Below are positions 24,010 through 34,657 of a stretch of DNA of 60,680 nucleotides, in pieces. The translations under genes and the position numbers were made by a program. Source of the stretch: a virus; the IMG/VR virus record IMGVR_UViG_3300042540_000300, positions 1 through 60,680 of that record. One strand, written 5' to 3'. The first letter of the stretch is position 1; each line of letters begins with the position of its first letter. Under the pieces are notes generated by a model. The model saw nothing but the letters and a program-made list of their open reading frames with translations. It ran no database searches and was not told the DNA's origin.

Positions 24010-26942
24010 TGTCACATTCCGCATCGTCCAATAATAAAACATCCTATCTGGTAGCGTCACAACTACCAGAGTTTGTCAATAGAGATCATCCAATCTTTGT
24101 TGAGTTTATTGAAGGTTATTATAAGTTCTTAGAACAGGAAGGTGAACTTGCCTATGTTACTAAGAACTTTGCTTCATATATGGACGTTGATGTTATTTCG
24201 GAAGATATTGCCGAGCATCCAGAACTTGAAGAAAATACCGAATATTACCAAATTCTGACAAAACTATATCAGAATACTATTCGTTATATTCCTGATGATG
24301 CTATGGCCGATATGAATATTATCGCCAAGCACTCAAAACAATTCTATAGAACAACCGGTTCTGAAAAATCGATCAGATATATTGCCCGTATTCTATTCAA
24401 TAAAGATGCGGATATTTACTATCCACAGGACAATATTCTCAAAGCATCAGACGGTAAATGGTTTGTTGAAAAGTCTCTAAACATTAGAGATATTACGGTC
24501 AATGGTGTTGCTAATACCGATGCCTTTACACGTTTTATCAATACCACTATTAGAGGTAATACATCCAATTCTACCGCAAAGGTAGAAAGTGTTGATGCTT
24601 ATTATGATGCAACCGCACTTGTTACAGAACTAAAGGTTTCTGGTGTTGAGCAAGACTTTATCAACGGTGAAAAACTATTCTGTTTTATCGAAGATGAAGG
24701 TATTACCAAAGAACTTTCGGCCAACCTTTATTCTGGTATTATTGTCAAAGTAACAGTTGTAACTCCAGGTTCTGGTTATACTCAAGGTGCATCTGTTCCA
24801 ATTATTCCACCAGCAGGATTCGAAGGTAATAAGGGAACACTTATTATCTCCAAGGTTGTCAATAAGAGACTTGAGGGTTCGATCAAGGCTGTTGACGTTA
24901 TACTATCTGGTGCCGGTTATGTTTCAAACACCAACCTGCTACTAACAGGTGGTGGTGGAACTGGTGCTGCTGCTAACGTATTTACCGTTCAAGATGACGA
25001 AACATATCATCCAGCATATTATGATATTGTTGCCTCACAAATTATTGACGTTGCGAATACACAGATTGCCAACACCGTCGATGATAACGAAGGTTTTGCT
25101 TATTCAAATCTAAACACAATTTATACCGTTACCGCCAATCTAACAATCAATGTTGGTGCTGGTGGTACACAGAACGTTGTTACTCTATCTGATAATATGG
25201 GTAATTCAAATGTTTATTTTGAAACCGGTGATTATGTCCATATTATAGACACAAATACAACCCATCTTATTGTAGAAAGCAATCGTTATTATAATGAATT
25301 GAATTTGACACCAGGTCTGGCCGGCAGTCAATATTTCCTTTCATTCGATGTTGTCAAGAAACCAAATGCCAATTCAATCGTAGCACAGTCTATGAATTAT
25401 TGGTTCTACGGACCATGTGGACCTATCGTTTCTACTGCTATTATCAACCCCGGTAAAAACTATATTGAACTACCAACCGTTTCTACACTATCTAATACCT
25501 TTGTTCGTTCACTTGGTATTCTTGGTAAAATGGAAATTTATGATGGCGGTACAGGTTATGCTAATGGTGATATTATCCAATTCATCAATAAACCAGGTAC
25601 ATATGGGGTTGGTGGTAATGCACAGGTATCTCTAGTAAATGCCACTGGTACAATTCTACAGGTATCGTTCTTGCCACTAGATGGTCATCTACCAGGTGGT
25701 TCAGGTTATCGTCAAGACATTTTACCTGATGTCAATATTCTAACATCAGGCGGAACTAACGCAAATGTTATGGTCGTTTCGTGTATTGCTGACGGATCAG
25801 AATTGGTGGCAAGATCCGATATCATTGGTGGTATTGAAGAAATCAAGATCGTTTCTGGTGGTTATGGTTACGAAACCGCACCAATTCTTGATCTAACCGG
25901 CCTTGGTGACGGTACTGCTAATGCCTTTGCCAACGTTGTTACTGGTGTTTATTCATATCCAGGTCGTTATCTAAATCAGGATGGCCAGTTGTCGTCTTAT
26001 ATGTTCCTACAGAACAGAGATTATTACCAGAAATATTCATACGTTATCAAAATGAGCGAGTCTATGGATCGTTATAGACAGGCAATAACGGATCTTATTC
26101 ATCCTGCCGGACTCAAAATGTATGGTCAGTATCTATTCCAGGATAATGACGAAACTGGAAAGTTGGATATTTCAATTGCCAATACATTCATTGCTTCTGG
26201 TGTAAATACAACAAATCTTATTGTTCTATTTGATTCCGCTAACTATTATAAGGATCATACAAACAATAATATATTGGCCAATACCATTTGGTATAATGCT
26301 GCTAATACCAAGCAGTATGCTAATATTGCCAATGTCATCGTGTATTCTAGCATGGTTTACGGTAACGTTACAAATACTGTAACCAATGCCAATACAACCA
26401 TTGTCAATTACTCCGCATCAGGATTCAAGTTCCTTGCCGCCAATGGTGTAAATAACACTATTGTTCTAAATCATGCTAACTCATTGAATGTTGATAATAA
26501 GATGACCGTTGCTGCGTGGTTCTATCTTGATAAGGCCAATGCACAGTATAAGACAGTGGTATCTAAACAGAATCCTACCTTCACCAGAGGATTTGAAATA
26601 AATAGTCAGAACAATGATGTAAATATTATTGTCAGACCATATACGGCAAATAATATTCTAAAACTAACCAGTAACGCCAATGCCAATAGTTGGTATATGG
26701 CAGCATTTACCTATGACGGCACACACGCCCGTGGATATTTCAATGGTCAGTTTGTTGGTATTACCGATGGTGTTTCTAATGGCGTTTCGGATTCTGCTAA
26801 TAACCTATACATTGGTGCTAGAAACGACTCCGCAAATACAATGAACGGTAGAATTTCTATTGTTGAAATTTACAATAGACCATTCTCTAATACAGAAATG
26901 ACCAATCTATTCAACAAACATCGTGGTAGGTTTGGGTTATAA
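24009..26942 (+). CDS. 7: Baseplate wedge subunit gp7-like, with C-terminal LamG-type domain
   Basis: 977 residues (T4 gp7: 1032). The opening LPEFVNRDHPIFVEFIEGYYKFLEQEGE and TTGSEKSIRYIARILFNKDADIYYP are typical of this wedge protein in marine and rhizobial T4-like phages. Several Gly-rich 'GAGYVSNTNLLLTGGGGTGAAA' style beta modules follow. Residues about 815-970 (LNVDNKMTVAAWFYLDK, WYMAAFTYDGTHARGYFNGQFVG, NLYIGAR) form a concanavalin/laminin-G-like lectin fold. A carbohydrate-binding role on the baseplate rim is inferred. Confidence 0.82.
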   Translation: MSHSASSNNKTSYLVASQLPEFVNRDHPIFVEFIEGYYKFLEQEGELAYVTKNFASYMDVDVISEDIAEHPELEENTEYYQILTKLYQNTIRYIPDDAMADMNIIAKHSKQFYRTTGSEKSIRYIARILFNKDADIYYPQDNILKASDGKWFVEKSLNIRDITVNGVANTDAFTRFINTTIRGNTSNSTAKVESVDAYYDATALVTELKVSGVEQDFINGEKLFCFIEDEGITKELSANLYSGIIVKVTVVTPGSGYTQGASVPIIPPAGFEGNKGTLIISKVVNKRLEGSIKAVDVILSGAGYVSNTNLLLTGGGGTGAAANVFTVQDDETYHPAYYDIVASQIIDVANTQIANTVDDNEGFAYSNLNTIYTVTANLTINVGAGGTQNVVTLSDNMGNSNVYFETGDYVHIIDTNTTHLIVESNRYYNELNLTPGLAGSQYFLSFDVVKKPNANSIVAQSMNYWFYGPCGPIVSTAIINPGKNYIELPTVSTLSNTFVRSLGILGKMEIYDGGTGYANGDIIQFINKPGTYGVGGNAQVSLVNATGTILQVSFLPLDGHLPGGSGYRQDILPDVNILTSGGTNANVMVVSCIADGSELVARSDIIGGIEEIKIVSGGYGYETAPILDLTGLGDGTANAFANVVTGVYSYPGRYLNQDGQLSSYMFLQNRDYYQKYSYVIKMSESMDRYRQAITDLIHPAGLKMYGQYLFQDNDETGKLDISIANTFIASGVNTTNLIVLFDSANYYKDHTNNNILANTIWYNAANTKQYANIANVIVYSSMVYGNVTNTVTNANTTIVNYSASGFKFLAANGVNNTIVLNHANSLNVDNKMTVAAWFYLDKANAQYKTVVSKQNPTFTRGFEINSQNNDVNIIVRPYTANNILKLTSNANANSWYMAAFTYDGTHARGYFNGQFVGITDGVSNGVSDSANNLYIGARNDSANTMNGRISIVEIYNRPFSNTEMTNLFNKHRGRFGL

Positions 26943-26945
26943 ATA
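26938..26945 (+). promoter_or_regulatory. Late promoter TATAAATA before gene 8
   Basis: The octamer equals the T4 late consensus and overlaps the end of the gp7 gene. The predicted start is near 26951, 17 bases ahead of the gp8 ATG. Confidence 0.7.
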
Positions 26946-26967
26946 AAGGATCAACAAGAGAGATAAT

Positions 26968-28299
26968 ATGTCATCTGTTTATTCAAAAAATCTTGAAATC
27001 TTCGTAGCCGAACAATTTAGAGAAGCATTATCCCGTGATCAAGGTGCCAATGTTTACCTAACATTCGGTCGTCCTGCACCATGGACTAATGAATCAAATC
27101 CACCTCAGGCCAATACATCGGTTGCTGCCGTTGGTGAAATTTGGAAGAATATGATTGGTGGTAAGAAGATTACCAGTAATGACGTTAGACATGCCGTAAA
27201 AAGACATAACTGGACTGCTAACACAGTTTATATTGCCTACGATCATATGGCAAATTCATTGGATCTAAAAAGTGCAAATACTCCTTTTTATGTTATGACA
27301 GACGAGTTCAACGTTTATAAATGTCTCTCCAATAATTATGGTAAAGTATCAACATTCAAACCAACCGCAACCAACCCATCAGGACATTTCCAGACTGCCG
27401 ACAAGTATATCTGGAAATATATGTTCACACTAACTGGTGAAGAACAAGAAAGATTCCTTACCGCAGATTATATGCCTGTCAAGACATTACTATCTGACGA
27501 CAACTCTCTACAGTGGCAGGTTCAGGATAACGCCCTTGATGGTGCTATTCATCATATTCAGGTTACATCTAGTGGAACAGGATATACATCAAATAACATT
27601 TCTGTAATTATTACAGGAGATGGTAAGTATGCTAATGCATATGCTACACGAAGCCTAACCTCCGCTAATGTTTCAAATGTCACCATCGATAACAAAGGTT
27701 CAGGTTATACATATGCAGATATAACCTTCAAGTCTACTCACGGCGCCGGCGCTGTAGCAAGAGCAATCATTAGTCCACCACAAGGACATGGTTCCAATCC
27801 TTTGGTTGAATTGGGCGGTTCATTCCTTATTATCAATGTCAAGTTGGACGGATCAGAAAATGGTGTTATTACCACAGAAAATGATTTTAGACAAATTTCT
27901 ATAATTCAGGATCCAAGAGATTATTATAATGAATTTACAATCTCTAACTCAGCATTTTCTCAGATCACCAAAATTACACTAAGTCAGAGTTCATCGACAT
28001 CGGCCTATATTGAGGACGAAACTGTATATCAGGGAACTAACTTAGCAAATGCTACATTCAAAGGAACAGTAGCAGGTTGGGATTCTACTAATGCAATTGT
28101 CACTCTAACAAATACAGAGGGTAATCCAACATCACAGTTGTTGATTGGTAATACCTCGACCACATCAAGATATGTCAGTTCGATCACATATCCCGACGCC
28201 AAGCGATATACAGGAAATCTCCTATATACAGATAACATTGCTACAATCGCAAGAGCCGAGGATCAATCGGAAGACTTCAAAATCGTTCTAAGTTTCTAA
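26968..28299 (+). CDS. 8: Baseplate wedge subunit gp8
   Basis: 443 residues (T4 gp8: 334). YLTFGRPAPWTNESNPP, then WKNMIGGKKITSNDVRHAVKRHNWT and FYVMTDEFNVYKCLSNNYGK, are the gp8 signature segments. The additional length comes from an inserted Gly-rich beta region (SSGTGYTSNNISVIITGDGKYANAYA) of the kind also present in gp6 and gp7. gp8 dimers bridge wedge proteins in the baseplate. Confidence 0.9.
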   Translation: MSSVYSKNLEIFVAEQFREALSRDQGANVYLTFGRPAPWTNESNPPQANTSVAAVGEIWKNMIGGKKITSNDVRHAVKRHNWTANTVYIAYDHMANSLDLKSANTPFYVMTDEFNVYKCLSNNYGKVSTFKPTATNPSGHFQTADKYIWKYMFTLTGEEQERFLTADYMPVKTLLSDDNSLQWQVQDNALDGAIHHIQVTSSGTGYTSNNISVIITGDGKYANAYATRSLTSANVSNVTIDNKGSGYTYADITFKSTHGAGAVARAIISPPQGHGSNPLVELGGSFLIINVKLDGSENGVITTENDFRQISIIQDPRDYYNEFTISNSAFSQITKITLSQSSSTSAYIEDETVYQGTNLANATFKGTVAGWDSTNAIVTLTNTEGNPTSQLLIGNTSTTSRYVSSITYPDAKRYTGNLLYTDNIATIARAEDQSEDFKIVLSF

Positions 28300-28315
28300 G
28301 AGGAAAGAATAAAAG

Positions 28316-31300
28316 ATGGCAAATACTGCTAATACAACCGCATTGACTACAGATTTCAATGTAACTCCTTATTACGACGACTACGATCCATCTAATCAGT
28401 ATTATCGTATTCTATTCAAGCCAGGATATGCGGTTCAGGCCCGTGAACTTACACAGATGCAGTCTGCCCTACAGGAGCAGATCAATCGCTTTGGTAAAAA
28501 CATTTTCAAAGACGGCAGTATTGTTCTTCCAGGAAACTTTACATTCGAAACACACAACGGCGCCACAGTAGGTCGTGGTATTCGTTATGTCAAAGTTAGA
28601 GATACCGATGCCTCCAGTAATCCAGTTGATATGGATGTTTTTGATGCGGTTCTTTCTAAAGCAAGTAAAGATGCAAATGATCGTATTGAGGTTGTAGGCA
28701 CCAGCGGCGTCAAGGCACAACTTGTTCAAGTATTAGACGGTGTTGAGTCCTCTTCCAACACTAAAACACTTTATCTTTCATATACCGCAGCGGCCACATC
28801 GGCAAACGTTACTATCAAGACATTCTCCTCTAATGAAACACTTACAGCAAACGTTTACGGTACAAATTATACCTTGGTTGTTCATCCAACCGATCCAGCA
28901 CCAACAGGATTTGGTTCTCGTTTCACCATTTCAGAAGGTGTTATCTTTGCTAAGAACCACTTTATTGCGTTCCCAACACAATCTGTAATTATTGATCGTT
29001 ATAATCCAAATCCAACCGCACGAGTTGGTATGTTTATTACAGAAGATATTATCAATTCTTCTATGGATTCTTCTCTACTGGATCCAGCACAGGAGGCCTC
29101 TAACTATTCTGCACCAGGTGCAGATCGACTAAAGTTGGATCCTGTTCTAACGGTTCTTCCAGTAAATTCCGATGCCACGACAAAAGATTTCGTTACTCTA
29201 TTCAAAATGGAGAACGGTATTATCATTGATAATTATGAAAAGACACAGTATAATCTTATCAATGATGCAATGGCCAAGAGAACATACGACAACTCTGGCG
29301 ACTATGTGGTCAGAGGACTTGATATTCAGATTCGTGAGCATGATGACACAGGTTCAAACTTTGGTCGTTATGCCAATGGTGATAACAAACTACTATTCGT
29401 AGGTGTTTCACCAGGTCTTGCTTATGTCAAAGGTTATGAGGTAGGTGCACTTTCTACCTACGAACTAACCACAGAAAAAGGTCTAACATCATCCAACGTA
29501 AACCAGCAGATTTCCTCTGCTACAATGGGCAACTACGTTCAAGCAAATAACGTCGTTGGTGGTTGGGAACTTGATAAGGGCAACCTGGTTGACCTTTACA
29601 ACACCGCACAGAGAAGAATTGTCAATAAGAAATGGGGTGATGGTGCTCAGTCAGGTGCTAAGATTGGATCCGCTGTTTTCAATTCAATTGAATATGTTTC
29701 TGGTAGCCCAGGTATTGATCCAATTTATAACATTTACCTATCTGATATCAAGATGCTGGGAACAAATACATTCCCGCAGGTAAAGAATATCTATTTCAAA
29801 AATTCAACACCTAATTCTAATATCTCTGCTGACCCTATCATGAACAGTGCCAACAATACACAATTGGCTCTACTTGGAAAGGCAGATGCACCACTACTTT
29901 ATAAGACTGGTTCAGATTATACAAGAGCAATCAGAAGTGTTGACAATATTTCGAATATTGATACTACTTATGAGTTCAACCAGACAGTAGGCGCTACAGG
30001 TTCTTCTCTACAAGTTGCTGCTAACGGTCGCTTTATCACAACTCTATCGGCACTAGGTTCTGATAGATATCCATACGGAACAACGAACCTTTCTGCTGCT
30101 GATAAGCGTGATATTCTTGTTGTGTTCAATAAAACCGTTGCAGGTGCCAACACAGCCACTATTGCTCTAAGCGGTAGCGGCACAGGCGGCGCCGGTACCA
30201 CAACACTACAAGGAACTGGTACTCGCTTTGATCGCCTAAACGTTGGTGACAAGATTGCCATTGCTGGTAACGATACTATTTTCTTCGTAACCAGCATTTC
30301 TGGCCCAACCGCACTAACAGTTGATACAACTCTTCCAGCAACAATCGCCGCTAATAATCTTTTCAAGGTTTATTACACTGGTGATATTATCGACCTTACA
30401 ACCAAGGGTGTTGATGCTGGTACTGTTAGAACTGTTGCTGCTACACCAACTTCATTGACAGTAAACCTACAGGAGACTTTCTCTGGTCCTCTTTATGCTA
30501 CTGTTACAACCAGAGTGCAGAGACAGTCTGCCAAGGAAATTGCTAAAGAACTCAATACACATCGTTATGTCAAAATCGATGTTGATACTAACGCCTCTGG
30601 CCTTGGTGCAACAAATCCTTACATTCTAGGTTTCTCTGATGTTTATAAGATTAGAACAATTCGACTAAAGAATGGTTCTTATCCAACATCAAACACCGAT
30701 GGCACAGACGTTACTTCTTCATTCATTTTCGATAATGGACAGAAGGATACTCTTTATGATCTAGCAACAATCAAACCAAAAACACCTCTAAAAGCAGGTG
30801 ATAAACTACTTGTTGAACTAGATTACTTTACACAAGACTTTACAGACCGTGCAGGTTATTTCTCAATTGACTCATATCCAATCCAGGATAATGATGCTCT
30901 ATTCAACGCATCTACAAATATCAGAACAGAAAACATTCCTGTTTATAAGTCACCAACAACTGGCGGCGAATATGATCTAAGAAACCATCTTGACTTTAGA
31001 CCAGTTAAGGTTTCTACCGCTAATCCGTCTGCTACAACTGTGGCCGGCGCAACCGTAAATCCAGGTTCTTCATCAACATTCAACTATCTAACAAGTCTTA
31101 GATTCCCAGTTCCATCATCACCAATTCTCTATGATTATTGGTATTATCTTGGCCGTATCGATCTTGTTGTGGTTGATCGTGATAAGAGATTCCAGGTTAT
31201 CAAAGGGGCACCGAACGTCAACCCTGTAACACCAATAGCACCAGAAGGCACAATGCCACTGGCCTCTATTACTGTTACACCTTATCCTTCTCTATCACCA

Positions 31301-34300
31301 GCATATGCCGAATCTCTAGGTAAAATTGATGCTGCCGTGACTACCAAGAAACTATCAAACATGCGTTACACCATGCGTGATATTGGTACACTACAGCAAA
31401 GAATTGTCAATCTTGAGTATTACACCTCATTGTCAATTCTTGAAAAGTCTGCTGCTGATATGGTCATCAAGGACGTAAATGGTCTTGATCGATTCAAGAA
31501 TGGTATCTTTACCGATACCTTCCGTGATAACAGTCTATCGGCCACTTATAATGACGACCATCAGATCACATATGATACTGACGAAAAGTGTTTGCGTCCA
31601 GTTTATACCATGGACTCATTCCCATATGATTATCTGTCAAATACCAATCTATCTAAGACTTCTTCTGTTCTAACAATGAAGTATACCGAGGTTATGCATT
31701 ATGAGCAGACTCGTGTTACAACTGATAGAAACGTTGAAAGACAGTCATGGTTGTTCCTAGGTACTGTATCTCTATTCCCTGATTCAGATATCTGGGTTGA
31801 TACAACAAAACTACCAGATGAATTGCTCGGCAGTTCAAGAGTAAATATTGTTACTTATGGTACAGAAACTTATCCAGTAACTAGAAAGGGTATCAACACC
31901 GAATGGAATGCTTGGCAGAAGTGGATTACTGGTTATAATGTTTATAAGGGAACAGGTACTAACAGAACCCTAGTTGCTGCTAACGTTCAGAACTATGACC
32001 AGGCCAAGCAGATTGCCAATAACAATAACCCAGTTGGTGGTAAGGGTGTAAGCATTGAAACCCTATTCACCAATTATAGAACAGGTACACAGCATTGGCA
32101 AGCAACTGGTACAGACATTCAGACAACCGGTTATAAGGTTATCAATACCTCTATTGTTCCTTATATTCGTCCACAGATGATCACCGTTTCTGCCGTCAAC
32201 ATGAAACCTTATACTCGTGTATGGGCCTATTTCGATAACGTTCCAATGGCCAATAGTTGCCGACCAATTACTGCTACACAGTTTACCGCTATCACAGATA
32301 CAAGTACCACTACTGTAGCACAACCACCATGGGCCGCATACGGTGCACCTCTAATCACCGATGATAAGGGTAAAGTTTACTTCCAGGTGAATATCGAGGC
32401 AAATAAATTCAGAACAGGCCAACGTGCCCTAGTGGTTGTTGATAGTCCAGTAAACATCGATGAATCCGCAGTCCAGGGCGCAACATTCTCTGATGCGGTG
32501 ACCACTGGTGGTCGTGCTATCTTTACTGCCGAAGGATTGTCTCAGCAGGTTCAGAGAACCGTCATGTCAACTCAGACAATCTCTTATTATGACGTTGAGG
32601 TATCGAATACATACTATTCATCCGATTCATCATTCCTTGCAGCACCTCCTCCACCACCACAGTGTTCACACTCATGCTCGGCATATTCATTCCTTGCCAA
32701 GGCACCAAAGGGTGAAGAAGGTATGTTCTTGACCTCTGTTGATCTATTCGTGTCACGCAAGTCCAGAGACTACGGTATTTGGATTGAAATTCGTGAAATG
32801 GATTCCGGTCAGCAGATTACAAGAAACCAGGTTCCATATTCAGAAGTTCACTTTGATGATCCTGACCAGATTATTCTTTCACCAAATGGCATCACAAGCC
32901 CTCTAAGAGCAGTATTCAAGGCACCTGTATTCTTGATGCACAATACCCAGTATGCATTGGTTATCCATCCTATCAATGCTAACCCAGATACTTATCTATG
33001 GGTATCCAAACTCGGTGAAAACGATATCAATACAGGACAGCCAATTGTTGATCGCCGTGGTTTTGGTACATTCTATCAGACAAACAACAATACCAACTGG
33101 GATATTATTCCTGATGTTGATATGGCCGTTCGTTTCTGGAGAGCAGACTTCGTTGAAAACGTCGATGGTGTTGCATATCTTGGTAATAGTCCTGTTGAAA
33201 GAATTTTCGTAAGAAACAGAACAATTCCATTTGATGCCAATAACTCTGGCGACTTGTTTATCTCTGGTGATAAACTAACACTAACTGGTGCTAACACCGG
33301 TCCTAATGGCCCAATTGCAGTAGGCGATCTACTCATTGGTGCATCTGGAAACTCCGAGGTTAGAAGCATCAATGGTGGTGTTTACTCCATGGGTAATACA
33401 GGCTTTGCCAATGGTGAGGTTGTTCACTGTTTCTTTGCTTCAAACCTTGTTTATAAGGGTGTTGATGCAACAGTTTCGACTATTACCAATGCAAGAGGTT
33501 TCTTGAACTTCTATGTTGACGGTGCAGAAATGAGTATGCTTCACCTAACCGGTTCTGGTGGTGGATTCATAGCCAATGACGTTATCCTTGCCATGACCGA
33601 TACAAGCGTTCAAGGTGTTATTGAAGGTGCTGATCCAACTCAGAACTTTAGATATTCAGCACTATCTTTTGAACCTTCAATGTTGAAGTTCAAAGGAACT
33701 GATATCAACTTCCAAATGAAAACCTATTCCAATACAGGAATCGAAGGTGCTTATTTCGATATTGAACCATCAGAAACTTATCACTTTGAAACCGAGCAGG
33801 CGCTATACTCAAGAACCAAAGAAATCAATAGTTTCTCTGGTAACAGAACAAATATGGTAAAAGTTGGTATGAGAACCGGATCAAATACTGTTTCACCGGT
33901 ACTTGATCTAACAAAGACACATTCTGTCTATATTGATACTCATATCAATTCTAATACAACCAATGAGACTTTGGCTACCGGTGGTGCTCTATTGAATAAG
34001 TATATTTCAAGAACAGTAACACTTGCCGAAGGCCAGGATGCCGAAGATATGGAGGTCATTCTTGCAGCATATCGTCCACCAGGAACTGATGTAAAGGTTT
34101 GGTTGAGACTTGCTCATGCCGAAGATACCTCAACATCATTCGAAAGCAAGGGTTGGGTAGAATTGGTAAGACCAGGAATCGAAGATGGTAAGTATTCATC
34201 TAAGGATGATCGTAACGATTACATTGAATACAACTATAACATTCCTTCTACTACACCAGATAGATTGACAATCGGCAGCACCATGTTTATCTCTGGTGTT

Positions 34301-34648
34301 TCAACAATCAATGTTGGTGACACTCTAGTAGGTCTAACCTCCGCAACGGAAACCACTGTTGACCGTATCGAAGGTACAATCTATGTAATGTCCGACACCG
34401 GTTACCTAATTGGTGAAACCGCAAACGTTGTCAACTCTACAGGCGTGGTTGTTGGTAACACAGTAATCGGCCAGATTGGTCAGCAGCCTTCACTAAGAGG
34501 TCCAAACGGTGAGGTAACTTATACCACCGACGACGGATTGTCCTTCACTGGATATAAGTCTTTCTCTGTAAAGATTGGTCTACTCAGTGATAATTCAGCA
34601 ATATATCCAAAGGTCGGTGACCTAAGATGTATTGCCCTTCAAATGTAA
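28316..34648 (+). CDS. Giant baseplate/fibre-anchoring structural protein (DUF4815-type N-terminus)
   Basis: 2110 residues. The N-terminal DFNVTPYYDDYDPSNQYYRILFKPGYAVQARELTQMQSALQEQINRFG is the start of a domain (DUF4815, from memory) found in large structural proteins that follow gp8 in marine T4-like phages. The rest is beta-rich with many short strands. A polyproline stretch with a Cys pair (PPPPPQCSHSC) lies near residue 1445, and a jelly-roll-like region near 1450-1600 (DYGIWIEIREMDSG, FLMHNTQYALVIHP). It probably takes the place of gp9/gp10 as wedge rim and fibre attachment, which is inference from position. Confidence 0.75.
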   Translation: MANTANTTALTTDFNVTPYYDDYDPSNQYYRILFKPGYAVQARELTQMQSALQEQINRFGKNIFKDGSIVLPGNFTFETHNGATVGRGIRYVKVRDTDASSNPVDMDVFDAVLSKASKDANDRIEVVGTSGVKAQLVQVLDGVESSSNTKTLYLSYTAAATSANVTIKTFSSNETLTANVYGTNYTLVVHPTDPAPTGFGSRFTISEGVIFAKNHFIAFPTQSVIIDRYNPNPTARVGMFITEDIINSSMDSSLLDPAQEASNYSAPGADRLKLDPVLTVLPVNSDATTKDFVTLFKMENGIIIDNYEKTQYNLINDAMAKRTYDNSGDYVVRGLDIQIREHDDTGSNFGRYANGDNKLLFVGVSPGLAYVKGYEVGALSTYELTTEKGLTSSNVNQQISSATMGNYVQANNVVGGWELDKGNLVDLYNTAQRRIVNKKWGDGAQSGAKIGSAVFNSIEYVSGSPGIDPIYNIYLSDIKMLGTNTFPQVKNIYFKNSTPNSNISADPIMNSANNTQLALLGKADAPLLYKTGSDYTRAIRSVDNISNIDTTYEFNQTVGATGSSLQVAANGRFITTLSALGSDRYPYGTTNLSAADKRDILVVFNKTVAGANTATIALSGSGTGGAGTTTLQGTGTRFDRLNVGDKIAIAGNDTIFFVTSISGPTALTVDTTLPATIAANNLFKVYYTGDIIDLTTKGVDAGTVRTVAATPTSLTVNLQETFSGPLYATVTTRVQRQSAKEIAKELNTHRYVKIDVDTNASGLGATNPYILGFSDVYKIRTIRLKNGSYPTSNTDGTDVTSSFIFDNGQKDTLYDLATIKPKTPLKAGDKLLVELDYFTQDFTDRAGYFSIDSYPIQDNDALFNASTNIRTENIPVYKSPTTGGEYDLRNHLDFRPVKVSTANPSATTVAGATVNPGSSSTFNYLTSLRFPVPSSPILYDYWYYLGRIDLVVVDRDKRFQVIKGAPNVNPVTPIAPEGTMPLASITVTPYPSLSPAYAESLGKIDAAVTTKKLSNMRYTMRDIGTLQQRIVNLEYYTSLSILEKSAADMVIKDVNGLDRFKNGIFTDTFRDNSLSATYNDDHQITYDTDEKCLRPVYTMDSFPYDYLSNTNLSKTSSVLTMKYTEVMHYEQTRVTTDRNVERQSWLFLGTVSLFPDSDIWVDTTKLPDELLGSSRVNIVTYGTETYPVTRKGINTEWNAWQKWITGYNVYKGTGTNRTLVAANVQNYDQAKQIANNNNPVGGKGVSIETLFTNYRTGTQHWQATGTDIQTTGYKVINTSIVPYIRPQMITVSAVNMKPYTRVWAYFDNVPMANSCRPITATQFTAITDTSTTTVAQPPWAAYGAPLITDDKGKVYFQVNIEANKFRTGQRALVVVDSPVNIDESAVQGATFSDAVTTGGRAIFTAEGLSQQVQRTVMSTQTISYYDVEVSNTYYSSDSSFLAAPPPPPQCSHSCSAYSFLAKAPKGEEGMFLTSVDLFVSRKSRDYGIWIEIREMDSGQQITRNQVPYSEVHFDDPDQIILSPNGITSPLRAVFKAPVFLMHNTQYALVIHPINANPDTYLWVSKLGENDINTGQPIVDRRGFGTFYQTNNNTNWDIIPDVDMAVRFWRADFVENVDGVAYLGNSPVERIFVRNRTIPFDANNSGDLFISGDKLTLTGANTGPNGPIAVGDLLIGASGNSEVRSINGGVYSMGNTGFANGEVVHCFFASNLVYKGVDATVSTITNARGFLNFYVDGAEMSMLHLTGSGGGFIANDVILAMTDTSVQGVIEGADPTQNFRYSALSFEPSMLKFKGTDINFQMKTYSNTGIEGAYFDIEPSETYHFETEQALYSRTKEINSFSGNRTNMVKVGMRTGSNTVSPVLDLTKTHSVYIDTHINSNTTNETLATGGALLNKYISRTVTLAEGQDAEDMEVILAAYRPPGTDVKVWLRLAHAEDTSTSFESKGWVELVRPGIEDGKYSSKDDRNDYIEYNYNIPSTTPDRLTIGSTMFISGVSTINVGDTLVGLTSATETTVDRIEGTIYVMSDTGYLIGETANVVNSTGVVVGNTVIGQIGQQPSLRGPNGEVTYTTDDGLSFTGYKSFSVKIGLLSDNSAIYPKVGDLRCIALQM

Positions 34649-34657
34649 GGAGTCATC

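Noticed and set aside
29968-30366. 132-residue minus-strand frame inside the giant structural gene
   Set aside because: It lies entirely within the 2110-residue gene; no promoter or ribosome-binding site, and composition is that of antisense shadow.
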